DNA from: Granulicella sp. L46
GTDB taxonomy: Bacteria; Acidobacteriota; Terriglobia; Terriglobales; Acidobacteriaceae
Length of the DNA: 64,000 nucleotides
NCBI RefSeq assembly: GCF_009765785.1
Contig: NZ_LMUT01000025.1
Span: 331,159-395,158 of the forward strand
Direction: 5' to 3'
Each line of letters starts with the position of its first letter. Within the stretch, counting starts at the first letter, position 1. Below are positions 8,866-17,707 of this stretch, piece by piece. Position numbers and translations under genes: made by a program. The notes beneath the pieces are model-generated. The model saw nothing but the letters and a program-made list of their open reading frames with translations. It ran no database searches and had not been told where the DNA came from.

Positions 8866-9735
8866 ATGACCGATAGGAGCTTCGAACCGATTTTCGCGGA
8901 TAGCCCATGTAAGGGAGATCTGCCTACGGGTCTACGTTTGCGCACTGAACTCAGTGCGCGGAGCCTGAAGCATGCATTGATACATGGCTACCTGCACGAG
9001 CGCACCGACGGAACGATCCCGAGTATTTTATTCGCCTGCGATGAACATGGACGACATGGCAACTTTCATCCCGCATCGTACCGAAGCATCTGCGCGACGC
9101 CGGCCTGGTCGAAGCGCCTGGAGAAGGTTCATACCGCGCATCGGCGGGTTCGCGTCCGGGCTAACTGGGCGTGGAAGGAGTTGGATTGTTCGAACAGCTC
9201 GGACGCGCTGTTGATGAATGTTTTTTGCTATCCGGCCCTTACAGTTGTGCCTGCCGTTCGGGCTTTGTTGGGCAGTGATCGTACAGAACTTCCGGAGTTT
9301 GGGATTAAGCCGCGTACGCCGTTCTCTAATGGCGGGAAGGACAACACGGAAATCGATATGAGGCTTGGAGATCTGTTGGTCGAAGCCAAGCTCACAGAGT
9401 CCGACTTTCAAGTCGCTGACCCTCGGTTGGTGCGGCGATATCGTGATCTTGAGACTGTCTTTGATACGTCTGAACTTCCGCTTCGGAATGGGAAGCACGT
9501 TGGGTATCAGTTAATCCGCGGCATTCTTGCGGCCTATGCTGCTGAGGGCAGCTTCTGCGTCTTTTGCGATGCTCGTCGCCCGGATCTCTCCGAATGCTGG
9601 TATCGCGTGATGCGTGCGGTGCGGCTCTACGATCTGCGCTGCAGACTCAAACTGCTGACCTGGCAAGAACTAGCGGAGGTTGTCCCACGCGATTTACAGG
9701 AGTTCCTTGCGCTGAAGTATGGCATCGTTCCGTAG
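8866..9735 (+). CDS. PD-(D/E)XK nuclease-like protein, resembling the PGN_0703 putative restriction endonuclease family
   Basis: A 289-residue soluble protein without signal peptide or membrane segment. Residues 161-178 hold TEIDMRLGDLLVEAKLTE, which fits the PD-(D/E)XK nuclease core. D164 would be the first metal ligand and E173-x-K175 the E-x-K pair, with a preceding hydrophobic strand. This layout resembles proteins I recall as PGN_0703 family putative restriction endonucleases. No methyltransferase or specificity gene is adjacent, so a classical restriction-modification pair is not supported. It is divergent from dinB with 105 bp between. Solitary repair or defence nuclease is inference. 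The Shine-Dalgarno is weak. Confidence 0.6.
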   Translation: MTDRSFEPIFADSPCKGDLPTGLRLRTELSARSLKHALIHGYLHERTDGTIPSILFACDEHGRHGNFHPASYRSICATPAWSKRLEKVHTAHRRVRVRANWAWKELDCSNSSDALLMNVFCYPALTVVPAVRALLGSDRTELPEFGIKPRTPFSNGGKDNTEIDMRLGDLLVEAKLTESDFQVADPRLVRRYRDLETVFDTSELPLRNGKHVGYQLIRGILAAYAAEGSFCVFCDARRPDLSECWYRVMRAVRLYDLRCRLKLLTWQELAEVVPRDLQEFLALKYGIVP

Positions 9736-9800
9736 ATGGCATTCAAAGGCGAGATTCTGATCGCCGGCCGAATATCAATCGGCGCGCAAAATCTACATTT

Positions 9801-9998
9801 CTAAATGGACAGCGTTACGGTCACTGAAAGCTCGCCATTGTCGTCATCGTAATATTCGAAGCTCCTTGCCTTCACCGTAAACGGTCCGTCCTTATAGGAG
9901 AACTGGTCTCCCACATTGGGGACGGGCAAAAACCCGTCGCCTTCAGCGAGAGTGAAACTTTCTCCGGTTTGCGTCTTGTATACGACGGTGATGAACAT
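9801..9998 (-). CDS. Small conserved-looking hypothetical protein (65 aa)
   Basis: A 65-residue acidic protein that I do not recognise. It alternates short beta-strand-like stretches (FITVVYKT, FTLAEGDGFLPVP, FTVKARSFEYY, LSVTVTLSI) with a run of acidic residues (DDDNGE) at about 52-57, suggesting a small all-beta fold. The ATG is preceded by AGGAG with good spacing, which supports translation. It is convergent with the nuclease-like gene, with 65 bp between stops. No function can be assigned. Confidence 0.6.
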   Translation of the reverse strand: MFITVVYKTQTGESFTLAEGDGFLPVPNVGDQFSYKDGPFTVKARSFEYYDDDNGELSVTVTLSI

Positions 9999-10223
9999 TT
10001 GCTCTCCTGTCGATTTGCTGGTTGGAACAGCGCTTTAACCTTGTTTGACTCTAATAGGGCGTGGGAGGATCATTAGAATCCACAAGTTTGTACGCTCGAC
10101 TAGCCCAAACATCGCTATTTAGACGTCATCGCTCGCGAAGTCGCTTATTTTCACAAGATTGTTGAGTTCGTTAGGCCGACAGTATCGTTTCGTAAATGTA
10201 ATATTCCAGACAACGGCACTTCG

Positions 10224-11978
10224 ATGGTGTTGGTCCGCATGACAGGTCCAGACGCAGCCGGACAAATACCGAGAACACCGGATGCTGAGGTACAGGCCGC
10301 GATGGACAACCCAGAGTTTCCCAATCTTCGAAAGTTCTCACTGCAGCTTCTTGACGGAGCCAGCCGCCGGACCATAACGATCGAACGATTTCCGTTCCTG
10401 GTTGGGCGTTCAGCGCAGTCCGACCTGATGTTGTCTCAGTCCTATATCTCCCGCAGCCACGCAAAGATTACTCTTGAGGGCGAAGAGGTTGTTCTTGAAG
10501 ACACCAAAAGCAGCCACGGAACTTTTGTAAATGGGGAGCGGATCAGGAGGCGCACCCTGCGACCGCGAGACTCCATCCGGTTCGGATCTGTCGAGGGGCC
10601 GGAACTGCGGTTTGAGGCTGACGACCGGAAAGGTTCGACGAACCTGACCATCCTGGAGCAGATGCAGGGGATTCATGCGCAGCCGTCGGACCTGGAAAAA
10701 CTGCGCTGGTTTCTGCAGGCCGCCCGGGACCTCAACAGCGCGGGCGGGGTGGAGCGCGTTCTGGCATCGTTACTGGAGTCGACCTTGGCGTTGGCCAAAG
10801 TGGAGCGTGGCTATGTCTTTCTGGCGAACACCGAAGGCGTTCTGGAGCTGGCGCTCGGCAGGGACGCGGCAGGACATGTCCTGGCAGAGACGCCTGCGGT
10901 ATCTCAGACCGTAATGCGCCAGGCGATCGAAGGCGCGGATCAGTTCCTGGTGACGGATACTTTGGCGGCGGTAAGCGCTGTTCCGGAGAGCATCCTCGCA
11001 CAAAACATCCACAAGATCATCTGCATTCCTCTTCGCCGGTTGAGAGAACCGGGACGGGGCTCCCGCGCTGAGGATCAGGCCCGATGTGTATTCGGGGTGC
11101 TGTATCTCGAGAGCCACCTCCCCCCAGAGCAAGACTCCGATGTAGACCATGAGCTGATGAGAACGATTGCACGGGAGGCTGCGGCTCTCGTGGACAACGC
11201 GCAGCTGGCCGCGATTGAAGATCAGGCCCGACAGCATAAAGAGGAGTTGCAGATTGCAGCGGCCATCCAACAGGGTTTAATGGCCATGCATATCCCCGTC
11301 CTTCCATTCGCCAACGTGCAAGCGAAGAGTGTTCCATGTAGGGATGTAGGCGGCGATTTCTTCGATGTTATTTCCGGCGACGGCATCCTCAATGTTGCGC
11401 TTGTGGATGTCTCGGGCAAGGGAATCTCTGCTGCTATCCTGGCCGCAACACTGCAGGGAATGCTGTATGTTCAACTGCAGGCGCAGCAGCCGCTCGAGAC
11501 GATCGCGTCCGCGACCAATCGATATTTATGCCAGAAGGATATAGGAAAGTACGCGACGATGCTGTTGCTGCGGCTGCATGAGGACGGCCAGCTGGAGTAC
11601 ATGAACTGTGGCCATATACAACCTCGGGTGTGTTCAGGCGGTATCATTTCGCGGCTGGACACCGCAAATCTTCCTGTGGGCCTCATCGTTGGCGCCGAAT
11701 ATTCGACCGGAATCACGAAGCTTGGTATCGGCGAGCGCGTGGTTTTGGTGAGCGATGGGTTCACGGAGGCGGAAGATCCGCAAGGAGAATTCTTTGGGGA
11801 GGGGCGGCTGGATTCGGCTGCACTCTGCGGGGGCCTGGAGGAAATGCTGCAGAGCATGACCGAATTCTGTGCGGGGCAACCCGCTAGCGACGACTGCACG
11901 ATCGTTCAGGCGACGTATAGCGGACCTATTCATGACGGTGCGGCGGGTCTGCGACTGGGGCGGCGCGAAAGCAGTTAG
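10224..11978 (+). CDS. FHA-GAF-PP2C (SpoIIE/RsbU-type) serine phosphatase
   Basis: A 584-residue three-domain signalling protein. An FHA domain spans about residues 45-125, with GR at 61-62, the S-R-S-H loop at 76-79 and SHGTFVNG at 98-104, for binding phosphothreonine peptides. A GAF-like region spans about 150-325, joined by a helical linker. A PP2C phosphatase domain of the SpoIIE/RsbU class follows at about 355-575, with VGGDFFDV and LVDVSGKG providing metal-binding aspartates. Such proteins usually dephosphorylate anti-sigma antagonists in partner-switching circuits. No partner gene is adjacent. The start is uncertain, as ATGs at 10239 and 10302 are also possible. Confidence 0.85.
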   Translation: MVLVRMTGPDAAGQIPRTPDAEVQAAMDNPEFPNLRKFSLQLLDGASRRTITIERFPFLVGRSAQSDLMLSQSYISRSHAKITLEGEEVVLEDTKSSHGTFVNGERIRRRTLRPRDSIRFGSVEGPELRFEADDRKGSTNLTILEQMQGIHAQPSDLEKLRWFLQAARDLNSAGGVERVLASLLESTLALAKVERGYVFLANTEGVLELALGRDAAGHVLAETPAVSQTVMRQAIEGADQFLVTDTLAAVSAVPESILAQNIHKIICIPLRRLREPGRGSRAEDQARCVFGVLYLESHLPPEQDSDVDHELMRTIAREAAALVDNAQLAAIEDQARQHKEELQIAAAIQQGLMAMHIPVLPFANVQAKSVPCRDVGGDFFDVISGDGILNVALVDVSGKGISAAILAATLQGMLYVQLQAQQPLETIASATNRYLCQKDIGKYATMLLLRLHEDGQLEYMNCGHIQPRVCSGGIISRLDTANLPVGLIVGAEYSTGITKLGIGERVVLVSDGFTEAEDPQGEFFGEGRLDSAALCGGLEEMLQSMTEFCAGQPASDDCTIVQATYSGPIHDGAAGLRLGRRESS

Positions 11979-12033
11979 CTTTCGCCTTGAAGAAGACGGC
12001 GGCAGACAACGGCCCTGGGTCTTTGAGCCGTCG

Positions 12034-12708
12034 TCATTGGGTAATTACTTCGCATGCAGTCAGCGGAGGTGTCTGTTCTTTCGCTGCTTCGCTCTTCCGC
12101 GCACATGCCATGGCAGTCAGCAGCGCACATGCATCGTCACGCTTCAAATCCGGGAGAGGTTGCGTCTCGGCAAACTTCCTCAGCGGAGGGCAGATCTCCT
12201 CGAGCGCGCGCCATGATCGATGCGGGAAGTAGCGAGCCTTAATTACAGAGATCAGCTCATGGTGTTGGCTTTCAGTGATTACTCCTGCAATGCGCGCGAG
12301 CGCTAGGGCTTCCCGAAGGTTAACCATTGGATCGGAGAGCGCTCGGTAGGTGCCCGGCTCATAAGCGACGGCAACCTCGTCGTCCGCATCGAGAATCCCA
12401 TCGCGAAACTGCTCAAAGATGCGTCCAATCCCCACCATGCCGAAGGTGTGCGTCTCCGCGGCTCGAAGTGCACCCATGCTGGAAGAGCCGAAAACTTTGA
12501 TGCCGCGATCCAGCGCCTGGATGATTTCCTTTGGAGAGACTGCTAGTTTTTGGAAGAATTCCCCATCGATGATTCCTATGAAGCGAATGCTGGCAGGCAG
12601 ACGGGCTATGTCGCCCCGGCAAATCGGTGGAAGGAACTCCGCATCCAGCAGGCGCCGGGCTTCCTCCACAGGCAGGCTCGGGCCCAGAAAGACAACGGTG
12701 TCATGCAT
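12034..12708 (-). CDS. TfuA-like protein, partner of YcaO
   Basis: A 224-residue protein with the full TfuA core. VVFLGPSLP is at residues 5-13, FIGIIDGEFFQKLAVSPKEI at 43-62, GSSSMGALRAAE at 74-85, FGMVGIG at 89-95, and an acidic DADDEVAVAYEP at 107-118. TfuA proteins work with YcaO enzymes in backbone thioamidation, as in thioviridamide biosynthesis and archaeal methyl-CoM reductase, and in trifolitoxin production. The frame is open to 12834, but the ATG at 12708 starts exactly at the conserved core and overlaps the ycaO stop by 8 bp. It is the last gene of the four-gene operon. Confidence 0.88.
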   Translation of the reverse strand: MHDTVVFLGPSLPVEEARRLLDAEFLPPICRGDIARLPASIRFIGIIDGEFFQKLAVSPKEIIQALDRGIKVFGSSSMGALRAAETHTFGMVGIGRIFEQFRDGILDADDEVAVAYEPGTYRALSDPMVNLREALALARIAGVITESQHHELISVIKARYFPHRSWRALEEICPPLRKFAETQPLPDLKRDDACALLTAMACARKSEAAKEQTPPLTACEVITQ

Positions 12709-13993
12709 GTTGGTTCCAGAACTCGACAGCACGTGGGCCGACACGCCCGTGGTCGCTAGCCCACAACTCAATCCCGGGAACAATGACTCGCACCACGGAA
12801 TGGGTTGTGCAGTCAGGTGTGAAGTCGACGACAATCGCTTCGGACAAACCGGCAGTCTCTAGCCGGTCCATCAGCCACCGGACATCTTGATTAAGGTCAT
12901 CGAAGCTGTGAGACTCGATCGCTTCAAAGGGGCGGCGACTCCGCGACTCTCCGAGTACCCAACTTCTCCGATTTACGACCGCGATCCGCTTGGTGTGGGG
13001 CGCAAACGTTTCTTTGGGTGCGTTTGAGTCTACGATATCTTCGCGAACGGCTTGAATGTCGACGCAACGCGACTGCGCGACTTCACTAATTGCCCGGCGC
13101 AATGCCACATGGGCGTTTGGGCTGCATCCGAAGCCGACGTGGGCCATAGGAAAACCGAAGATGCTCTCATCTCCTACGGAGGCAAGAAATGCCGGTACCT
13201 GAAGAGCGGAGGTCATATCCCGAACCTGCAAATTTAGGCCTGCCTCCTGAAAGGCGCGGAACAACTCATTCTGTTCGGGTATTTCAATGCAAGGACAATG
13301 TTCGAGATCATCGCTTTGACCTGCGGTGCCGCCGATGACTCGACGTCTTGCCGCGGGCAGGAAGCTTGCGCCGAGTTCAGCGAAAGTCCAGGCGTCGCGC
13401 TCGATGAGTTCGCAGAGCGCATGGTAGATGGCTTCCAGGCGGTTATTGCCAGACGCAAGCCCATTGCTGTCGCTTACCGTGAACGGTGAACCATGGGGCA
13501 CATCATTCCAAAGATATCCTGCCAAATGTGCGGGGACCCAAACCTTTTCTCCTGAAAACAGCTCCGTTCCGCGCACCCAACTGCAGAGGCTTTCCGCTGT
13601 GAAGTCTTCAAACAAGGCTTGGTTAATCTTCCGGGGATCCAGGGTCCGGGCCTGTTGCGATAGCTGACTGTAGGTAGCTTCGATGTATGGCAACCTGGTC
13701 TTCAGTGCTGTTTGCCGCTCGATAGACTCCATCAGCGCTCCCACCTTCGCATCGATGGGGCGCAATCCTTTTCCGTTATAAACAGAGATGCCATCGTCAG
13801 AAGATGGCACGATCGCGGAGTAGACAGGGATGCCGACTCGATCAAGGCCGGTGATATCTGCTATGCGTGTAACGCCTAGTGTGTTCCCGACCTCTCTTAG
13901 CCGCGCGAAGGTTTCGGAGGCGGCGATCACGCGATCCAGGCCATCAACTTTTTGGCTATTTAGGTTTCTCAGGCTCGTGTGGATGAGGGGCAC
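12701..13993 (-). CDS. YcaO-domain protein (ATP-dependent peptide cyclodehydratase/thioamidase)
   Basis: A 430-residue YcaO enzyme. ATP and magnesium ligands are recognisable: AKVGALMESIERQ at 82-94, then SGNNRLEAIYHALCELIERD at 181-200. YcaO enzymes phosphorylate a peptide-backbone amide oxygen, then close an azoline from Cys/Ser/Thr or accept sulfur to give a thioamide. The C-terminus (VEFWNQHA) lacks the proline-rich PxPxP end typical of azoline-forming YcaO proteins. With the overlapping TfuA gene, this favours thioamidation. The GTG start at 13993 lies inside the 105-aa gene (38-bp overlap) with GGAG five bases upstream. Confidence 0.88.
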   Translation of the reverse strand: MPLIHTSLRNLNSQKVDGLDRVIAASETFARLREVGNTLGVTRIADITGLDRVGIPVYSAIVPSSDDGISVYNGKGLRPIDAKVGALMESIERQTALKTRLPYIEATYSQLSQQARTLDPRKINQALFEDFTAESLCSWVRGTELFSGEKVWVPAHLAGYLWNDVPHGSPFTVSDSNGLASGNNRLEAIYHALCELIERDAWTFAELGASFLPAARRRVIGGTAGQSDDLEHCPCIEIPEQNELFRAFQEAGLNLQVRDMTSALQVPAFLASVGDESIFGFPMAHVGFGCSPNAHVALRRAISEVAQSRCVDIQAVREDIVDSNAPKETFAPHTKRIAVVNRRSWVLGESRSRRPFEAIESHSFDDLNQDVRWLMDRLETAGLSEAIVVDFTPDCTTHSVVRVIVPGIELWASDHGRVGPRAVEFWNQHA

Positions 13994-14273
13994 TGGAACT
14001 CCCGGGATTGCGGTTCATCACTTTGAAGGAATGGCAACCTAACACGACGAAATTAATCCCCTCGAGAATTTCTACCAAAATCTCGCCGAGTTGCACTTCA
14101 TCTACGTGCGGCCCGAAAGACCTGGACGCTTCGGAAATCGTCGGCATGGAGCGGCGTACGGCATCCCTCTGAGCTTCATTGAGGGGTTCCAGGAAGTAAA
14201 CGAACCTTTCCATAAGGTCGCGGAATTCCTCTCTACTTAATCCCAGCTCATGCAGAAACTCTTGTTTTGTCAT
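13956..14273 (-). CDS. 105-aa putative RiPP precursor or accessory protein
   Basis: I do not recognise a family. The N-terminal about 70 residues are predicted helical and charged (EFLHELGLSREEFRDLMERF; VDEVQLGEILVEILEG). The C-terminal about 30 residues change character: a hydrophobic GINFVVLGC, a single Cys at 80, Ser at 82 and SSS at 92-94, and a Pro/His/Lys-rich tail. Helical leader plus distinct tail, and its place directly before ycaO, suit a ribosomally made precursor peptide. GGAGG seven bases before the ATG predicts strong translation. It sits 13 bp after the kinase stop. It could instead be a recognition partner. The role is inference. Confidence 0.65.
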   Translation of the reverse strand: MTKQEFLHELGLSREEFRDLMERFVYFLEPLNEAQRDAVRRSMPTISEASRSFGPHVDEVQLGEILVEILEGINFVVLGCHSFKVMNRNPGSSSAPHPHEPEKPK

Positions 14274-14286
14274 GTAGCCACCTCCT

Positions 14287-16833
14287 TCATTCGATATTCA
14301 TTTGACCAAGCAGCTTATGAAAGCGAGGATCAGAATGCAGCGGCATTAAAAGGGGATCTACATTCACGGAAAGGAGGTCGCTGTCTCGCCGCGCGTAGGC
14401 CAAGTCCAGCAAATCCAGTGCTTTGCGGTAATTTCTGAGAGAAGTATAGTAGACCGCAGCCTGATACGGAAAAGAATCTTGCGCATCGCCCTTTTCTGAA
14501 GCTTGCTTGAGCCATTTCGCGGCACTAGCACGGTCTCCGACGAGGGCATAGACGATGCCCAACATGATGGCCCTATCAGCCTCTGTTCCGGGATCAACAG
14601 GTGCTGTCCGTAGAAGATAGATGGCATCCGTCGGCCGCTTGAGCTCAACGTAATCAACGGCGAGTAATTCGATCGCCTGCTCAAAGTTCGGCGTTGTTTT
14701 GAGTTGCTCTTCCAACAAGTGGGACGACTCGGCCATTCGCCCCCCGCATTGCGCCACCCAGGCTCGGGACATGGTCGTAAGTAGCGAATTCGGATCCACC
14801 ACCTGTACATAGGCAATCTGCGCCTGCGCTTCCGCATCTCTCCCCAGGGGGGTCAAGACGGAGACGGCATACTGAATATGAGCGTTCAGATCGTTGGGGT
14901 TTAGTTCCAGAGCGCGCTGATAGTCACTTTCTGCCCCTTTCCAGTCATAATTCAACATGGCGCGAGCCGAGGCGCGCGAGCCATAGGCTTCACCCAAAGT
15001 GGGATCCAAGGCAAGCGCCTGGTCCGCCGTTTTGAGGGCATTCTTCATCAATGGAATCTGGTTCCCGGAACGATAGGCAGCGAGCAGGATGTAACTGTCG
15101 GCCAAACCTGCATAGGCCGGAGCATAGTGTGGATCCGCAGTGAGTGCACTTTGAAATTCCGTGACCGCAGCAAGCAGAGCTGCATCCGTCCGCTGTGTGA
15201 GACTATAGCGGCCCTTGAGATACGCGGTGTAGGCTGCCGGGTTGGTGGTGTATTGACGTTTGAGCCGGGCCTTCTGGTCGGGATTCAGGCGGACCTTGAG
15301 ATGGTAGGCCACGTCCGTGGATATCTCGTTTTGCAGCCCGGCAAGATCGGAAATTTCGCCCTCGTAGGTCTGACCCCATATTTGCGAACCGCTGCTTACG
15401 TCGATGATTTCAATGGGAATGCGCACATGGCCACCGGCTTCGGAGAATGACCCGCTCACCACGGATTTCACCTTCAGACGTCTGCCGGATTCACTGGGAT
15501 CGCTACTTTGTGAAGGATAGCGTTCGGCGATGCCAGCGGCTTTTACCTGCAAGCCTGGCATCCCGGCCAGGTCATTGGTGAGCGCTTCGGTGAAACCAGA
15601 GCCTACGTAATCGAGCCCACTGTCTCCGCTGGCGTTGTGAAGCGGTAACACCGCCAGACTGGTCGGGTCGGTTGGACGATGGCGCCACTTCCAACCCATT
15701 GTTCCCAGCAGCAAGCAGGCGATGGTTATACCCGCGGCCCAAAATAACCATTTACGTGCGGGGGGCCTAAGATCCGACAGGATATCGTCAAGCCTCGGAA
15801 ATCGATCTCCCGGGCGCGTCGCCAAGCTGCGTTGGATGACGACCGCCCACCGAACGGGGATCGATTTCGCGGGAAGCTTTATTCCCGCTGCCTGCCCCGA
15901 AGAATTGCTCTCCGTGCGGACGGGAAGGGAACCGGTGATCATTTCGCACATGACCACACCCAAGGCATATTGGTCGGCCAGCGCGGTAACATTGCCCGTG
16001 AGCCTTTGTTCAGGCGCCATGTAATCAGGCGTACCTTGCCCTCTGCCCTCCTGCAAACCGCCGTTTGGCGTGAGGACGTTTAGCGCCAGTCCAAAATCTG
16101 TGATCACCGCGCGCAGTTTTCCGGGCCCCGCGCTCACCAGCATGATGTTTCTGGATTTGAGGTCACGGTGAACAACGCCGAGAGAATGTGCGCTGTTCAA
16201 ACCCTGAACTAACTGTTGCACGAGGTTGAGTGCAGCACCAGGTTCAAACGGACCGTGGTGACGCAGATACTCACTGAGCGTAGGGCCGTCAAGGAACTCC
16301 ATACAAAGGAATATTCCCGTGGCGTGAGAAGCCGTTTCGTAGGTAAACAGCTCGTGAATCCGACAGATGTTGGGATGAGAGATGGCTCGGGCCTGTCGTA
16401 CTTCGCGCCGGAAACGCTCTACCACCTCAGGATTCTGCACCATGTCTGCACGAATCGTCTTGAGGGCTACGCGTTCCTGCAACTGGCTGTCCCAAGCCTC
16501 CCAAACCTCTCCCATTCCGCCGCGGGCGATGAATCGAAGAATTTTGAAACGGTTGAAGATAACCTTGTCTATTTGGAACGGGCCATCCGCTTCCAAACCG
16601 GAACGTTCCGCAGCGAAAGAGGCTGTCGCGTCTTCCGGCACTTCCATTTGTGCAGCTGTAAAAAGCGGCTTCTCGTCCCTCGCCGCAAGTAATGCCTCCA
16701 CGGCGTGGCGCAGCTCGGGGTCACCCTCACATGTGCGATCAAGGAACGAGATACGCTCCTCGCGCGTTAAGGGCAGGGCCGCAGCGAAGATTTCCTCAGC
16801 CGGGTCTCCCTGAGTAGACATGTCAGAACCCAT
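14287..16833 (-). CDS. Membrane Ser/Thr protein kinase with TolB-like and TPR regions
   Basis: An 848-residue protein. An N-terminal helical region (about 10-55) precedes a Hanks-type kinase domain at about 96-355, with glycine loop ARGGMGEV (103-110), ATP lysine K125, HRDLKSRN (222-229), DFG (246-248) and APE (273-275), all intact. One transmembrane helix lies near 368-388. The periplasmic part has a TolB/FlgO-like domain (about 395-520) followed by TPR-type repeats to the C-terminus. This architecture is common in Acidobacteriota. Its stop is 13 bp before the 105-aa gene, so it probably heads the YcaO-TfuA operon. Whether it acts on the pathway or is merely co-transcribed is unknown. Confidence 0.88.
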   Translation of the reverse strand: MGSDMSTQGDPAEEIFAAALPLTREERISFLDRTCEGDPELRHAVEALLAARDEKPLFTAAQMEVPEDATASFAAERSGLEADGPFQIDKVIFNRFKILRFIARGGMGEVWEAWDSQLQERVALKTIRADMVQNPEVVERFRREVRQARAISHPNICRIHELFTYETASHATGIFLCMEFLDGPTLSEYLRHHGPFEPGAALNLVQQLVQGLNSAHSLGVVHRDLKSRNIMLVSAGPGKLRAVITDFGLALNVLTPNGGLQEGRGQGTPDYMAPEQRLTGNVTALADQYALGVVMCEMITGSLPVRTESNSSGQAAGIKLPAKSIPVRWAVVIQRSLATRPGDRFPRLDDILSDLRPPARKWLFWAAGITIACLLLGTMGWKWRHRPTDPTSLAVLPLHNASGDSGLDYVGSGFTEALTNDLAGMPGLQVKAAGIAERYPSQSSDPSESGRRLKVKSVVSGSFSEAGGHVRIPIEIIDVSSGSQIWGQTYEGEISDLAGLQNEISTDVAYHLKVRLNPDQKARLKRQYTTNPAAYTAYLKGRYSLTQRTDAALLAAVTEFQSALTADPHYAPAYAGLADSYILLAAYRSGNQIPLMKNALKTADQALALDPTLGEAYGSRASARAMLNYDWKGAESDYQRALELNPNDLNAHIQYAVSVLTPLGRDAEAQAQIAYVQVVDPNSLLTTMSRAWVAQCGGRMAESSHLLEEQLKTTPNFEQAIELLAVDYVELKRPTDAIYLLRTAPVDPGTEADRAIMLGIVYALVGDRASAAKWLKQASEKGDAQDSFPYQAAVYYTSLRNYRKALDLLDLAYARRDSDLLSVNVDPLLMPLHSDPRFHKLLGQMNIE

Positions 16834-17131
16834 GAGTCGCGAAAATTATCTCCGAACCAGGCCAAGCTAGCAAGCAAAAAGCGACAAAAACATCCACTTA
16901 CGCGTGCAATGGACCCCTTCAGGAATGAGATAGATAAGCAGCTGGCATACTCGGGAGACGGCGACTTGAAGGTATAAGCGTACACGTTGGGGCGTTTGTG
17001 CGGCAGACGATCGCTAAGCCGCGCGCATTTGAACACAGACAACAAGAAGTGTTTTATCAGTACTGCGAAGCGCACCTCACAGCATCTAGAAGCTGCTTTG
17101 CGACCTCGTAAAGATGCCGGTACGACGGGGA

Positions 17132-17707
17132 TCAGCGCGCTGGAAATAGAATGCGAAGACCCAGGATCAGGAGCACCACAGGGAAGAGCCAAGCGCCCCA
17201 TTTGGCAACCGGCGCGCGCAAAGAGCGATGGTGGGCTAACCAGTGAGCGAAGAAGCACCAGGCAGCCGTCATGATCAGGAAGACCAGGATGAGGATGGCG
17301 CAGTTATGCCACGGCCAGTTGGCGAAGAGCGGGAGATAGACGCCGAGGTTGTCTCCTCCGCTGGCAATGGTCAAGGCAGCCACGCTCAATGTTTGTGAAT
17401 GCCGGAGAGGTTGCGCGGGAGATATCCCGGCGCGATCCTCGGAATGCCGGAACAGAGCGACAAGCTTTTGCAGCCCAAGGACTATAGGTATGAGTCCGAG
17501 CCATCGCAGATACGAGGCGGGGATGGCCACGGCAATTCGAGAGCAAAGCAGGCCTGCGGCAAGCAACGCTATTACGCCGAGGTACTGGCCAAGAAGGATT
17601 GCGACCTTTGCTGTCCTACGTTCAGCGTACAGGCTGAGCAGCAGAAAGAGGTCATCCACGTGGGTTGCAACAAAGAGCACGAGGCTCAAGCTAACTAGCG
17701 TGATCAT
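17132..17707 (-). CDS. CadD-type cadmium resistance transporter family protein
   Basis: A 191-residue membrane protein with about five to six hydrophobic helices, matching the Cad (CadD/CadX-associated) transporter family in length and landmarks. These are the N-terminal FVATHVDDLFLL (about 12-23) and ASGGDNLGVYLPLFA (about 114-128), whose acidic residues are conserved. Members export or bind Cd2+ or related divalent cations in Gram-positive bacteria. It is divergent from the porin-RND cluster, 367 bp away, making a metal-stress region plausible. Substrate is inferred from family only. No dedicated ArsR/CadC-type regulator is adjacent. Confidence 0.75.
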   Translation of the reverse strand: MITLVSLSLVLFVATHVDDLFLLLSLYAERRTAKVAILLGQYLGVIALLAAGLLCSRIAVAIPASYLRWLGLIPIVLGLQKLVALFRHSEDRAGISPAQPLRHSQTLSVAALTIASGGDNLGVYLPLFANWPWHNCAILILVFLIMTAAWCFFAHWLAHHRSLRAPVAKWGAWLFPVVLLILGLRILFPAR

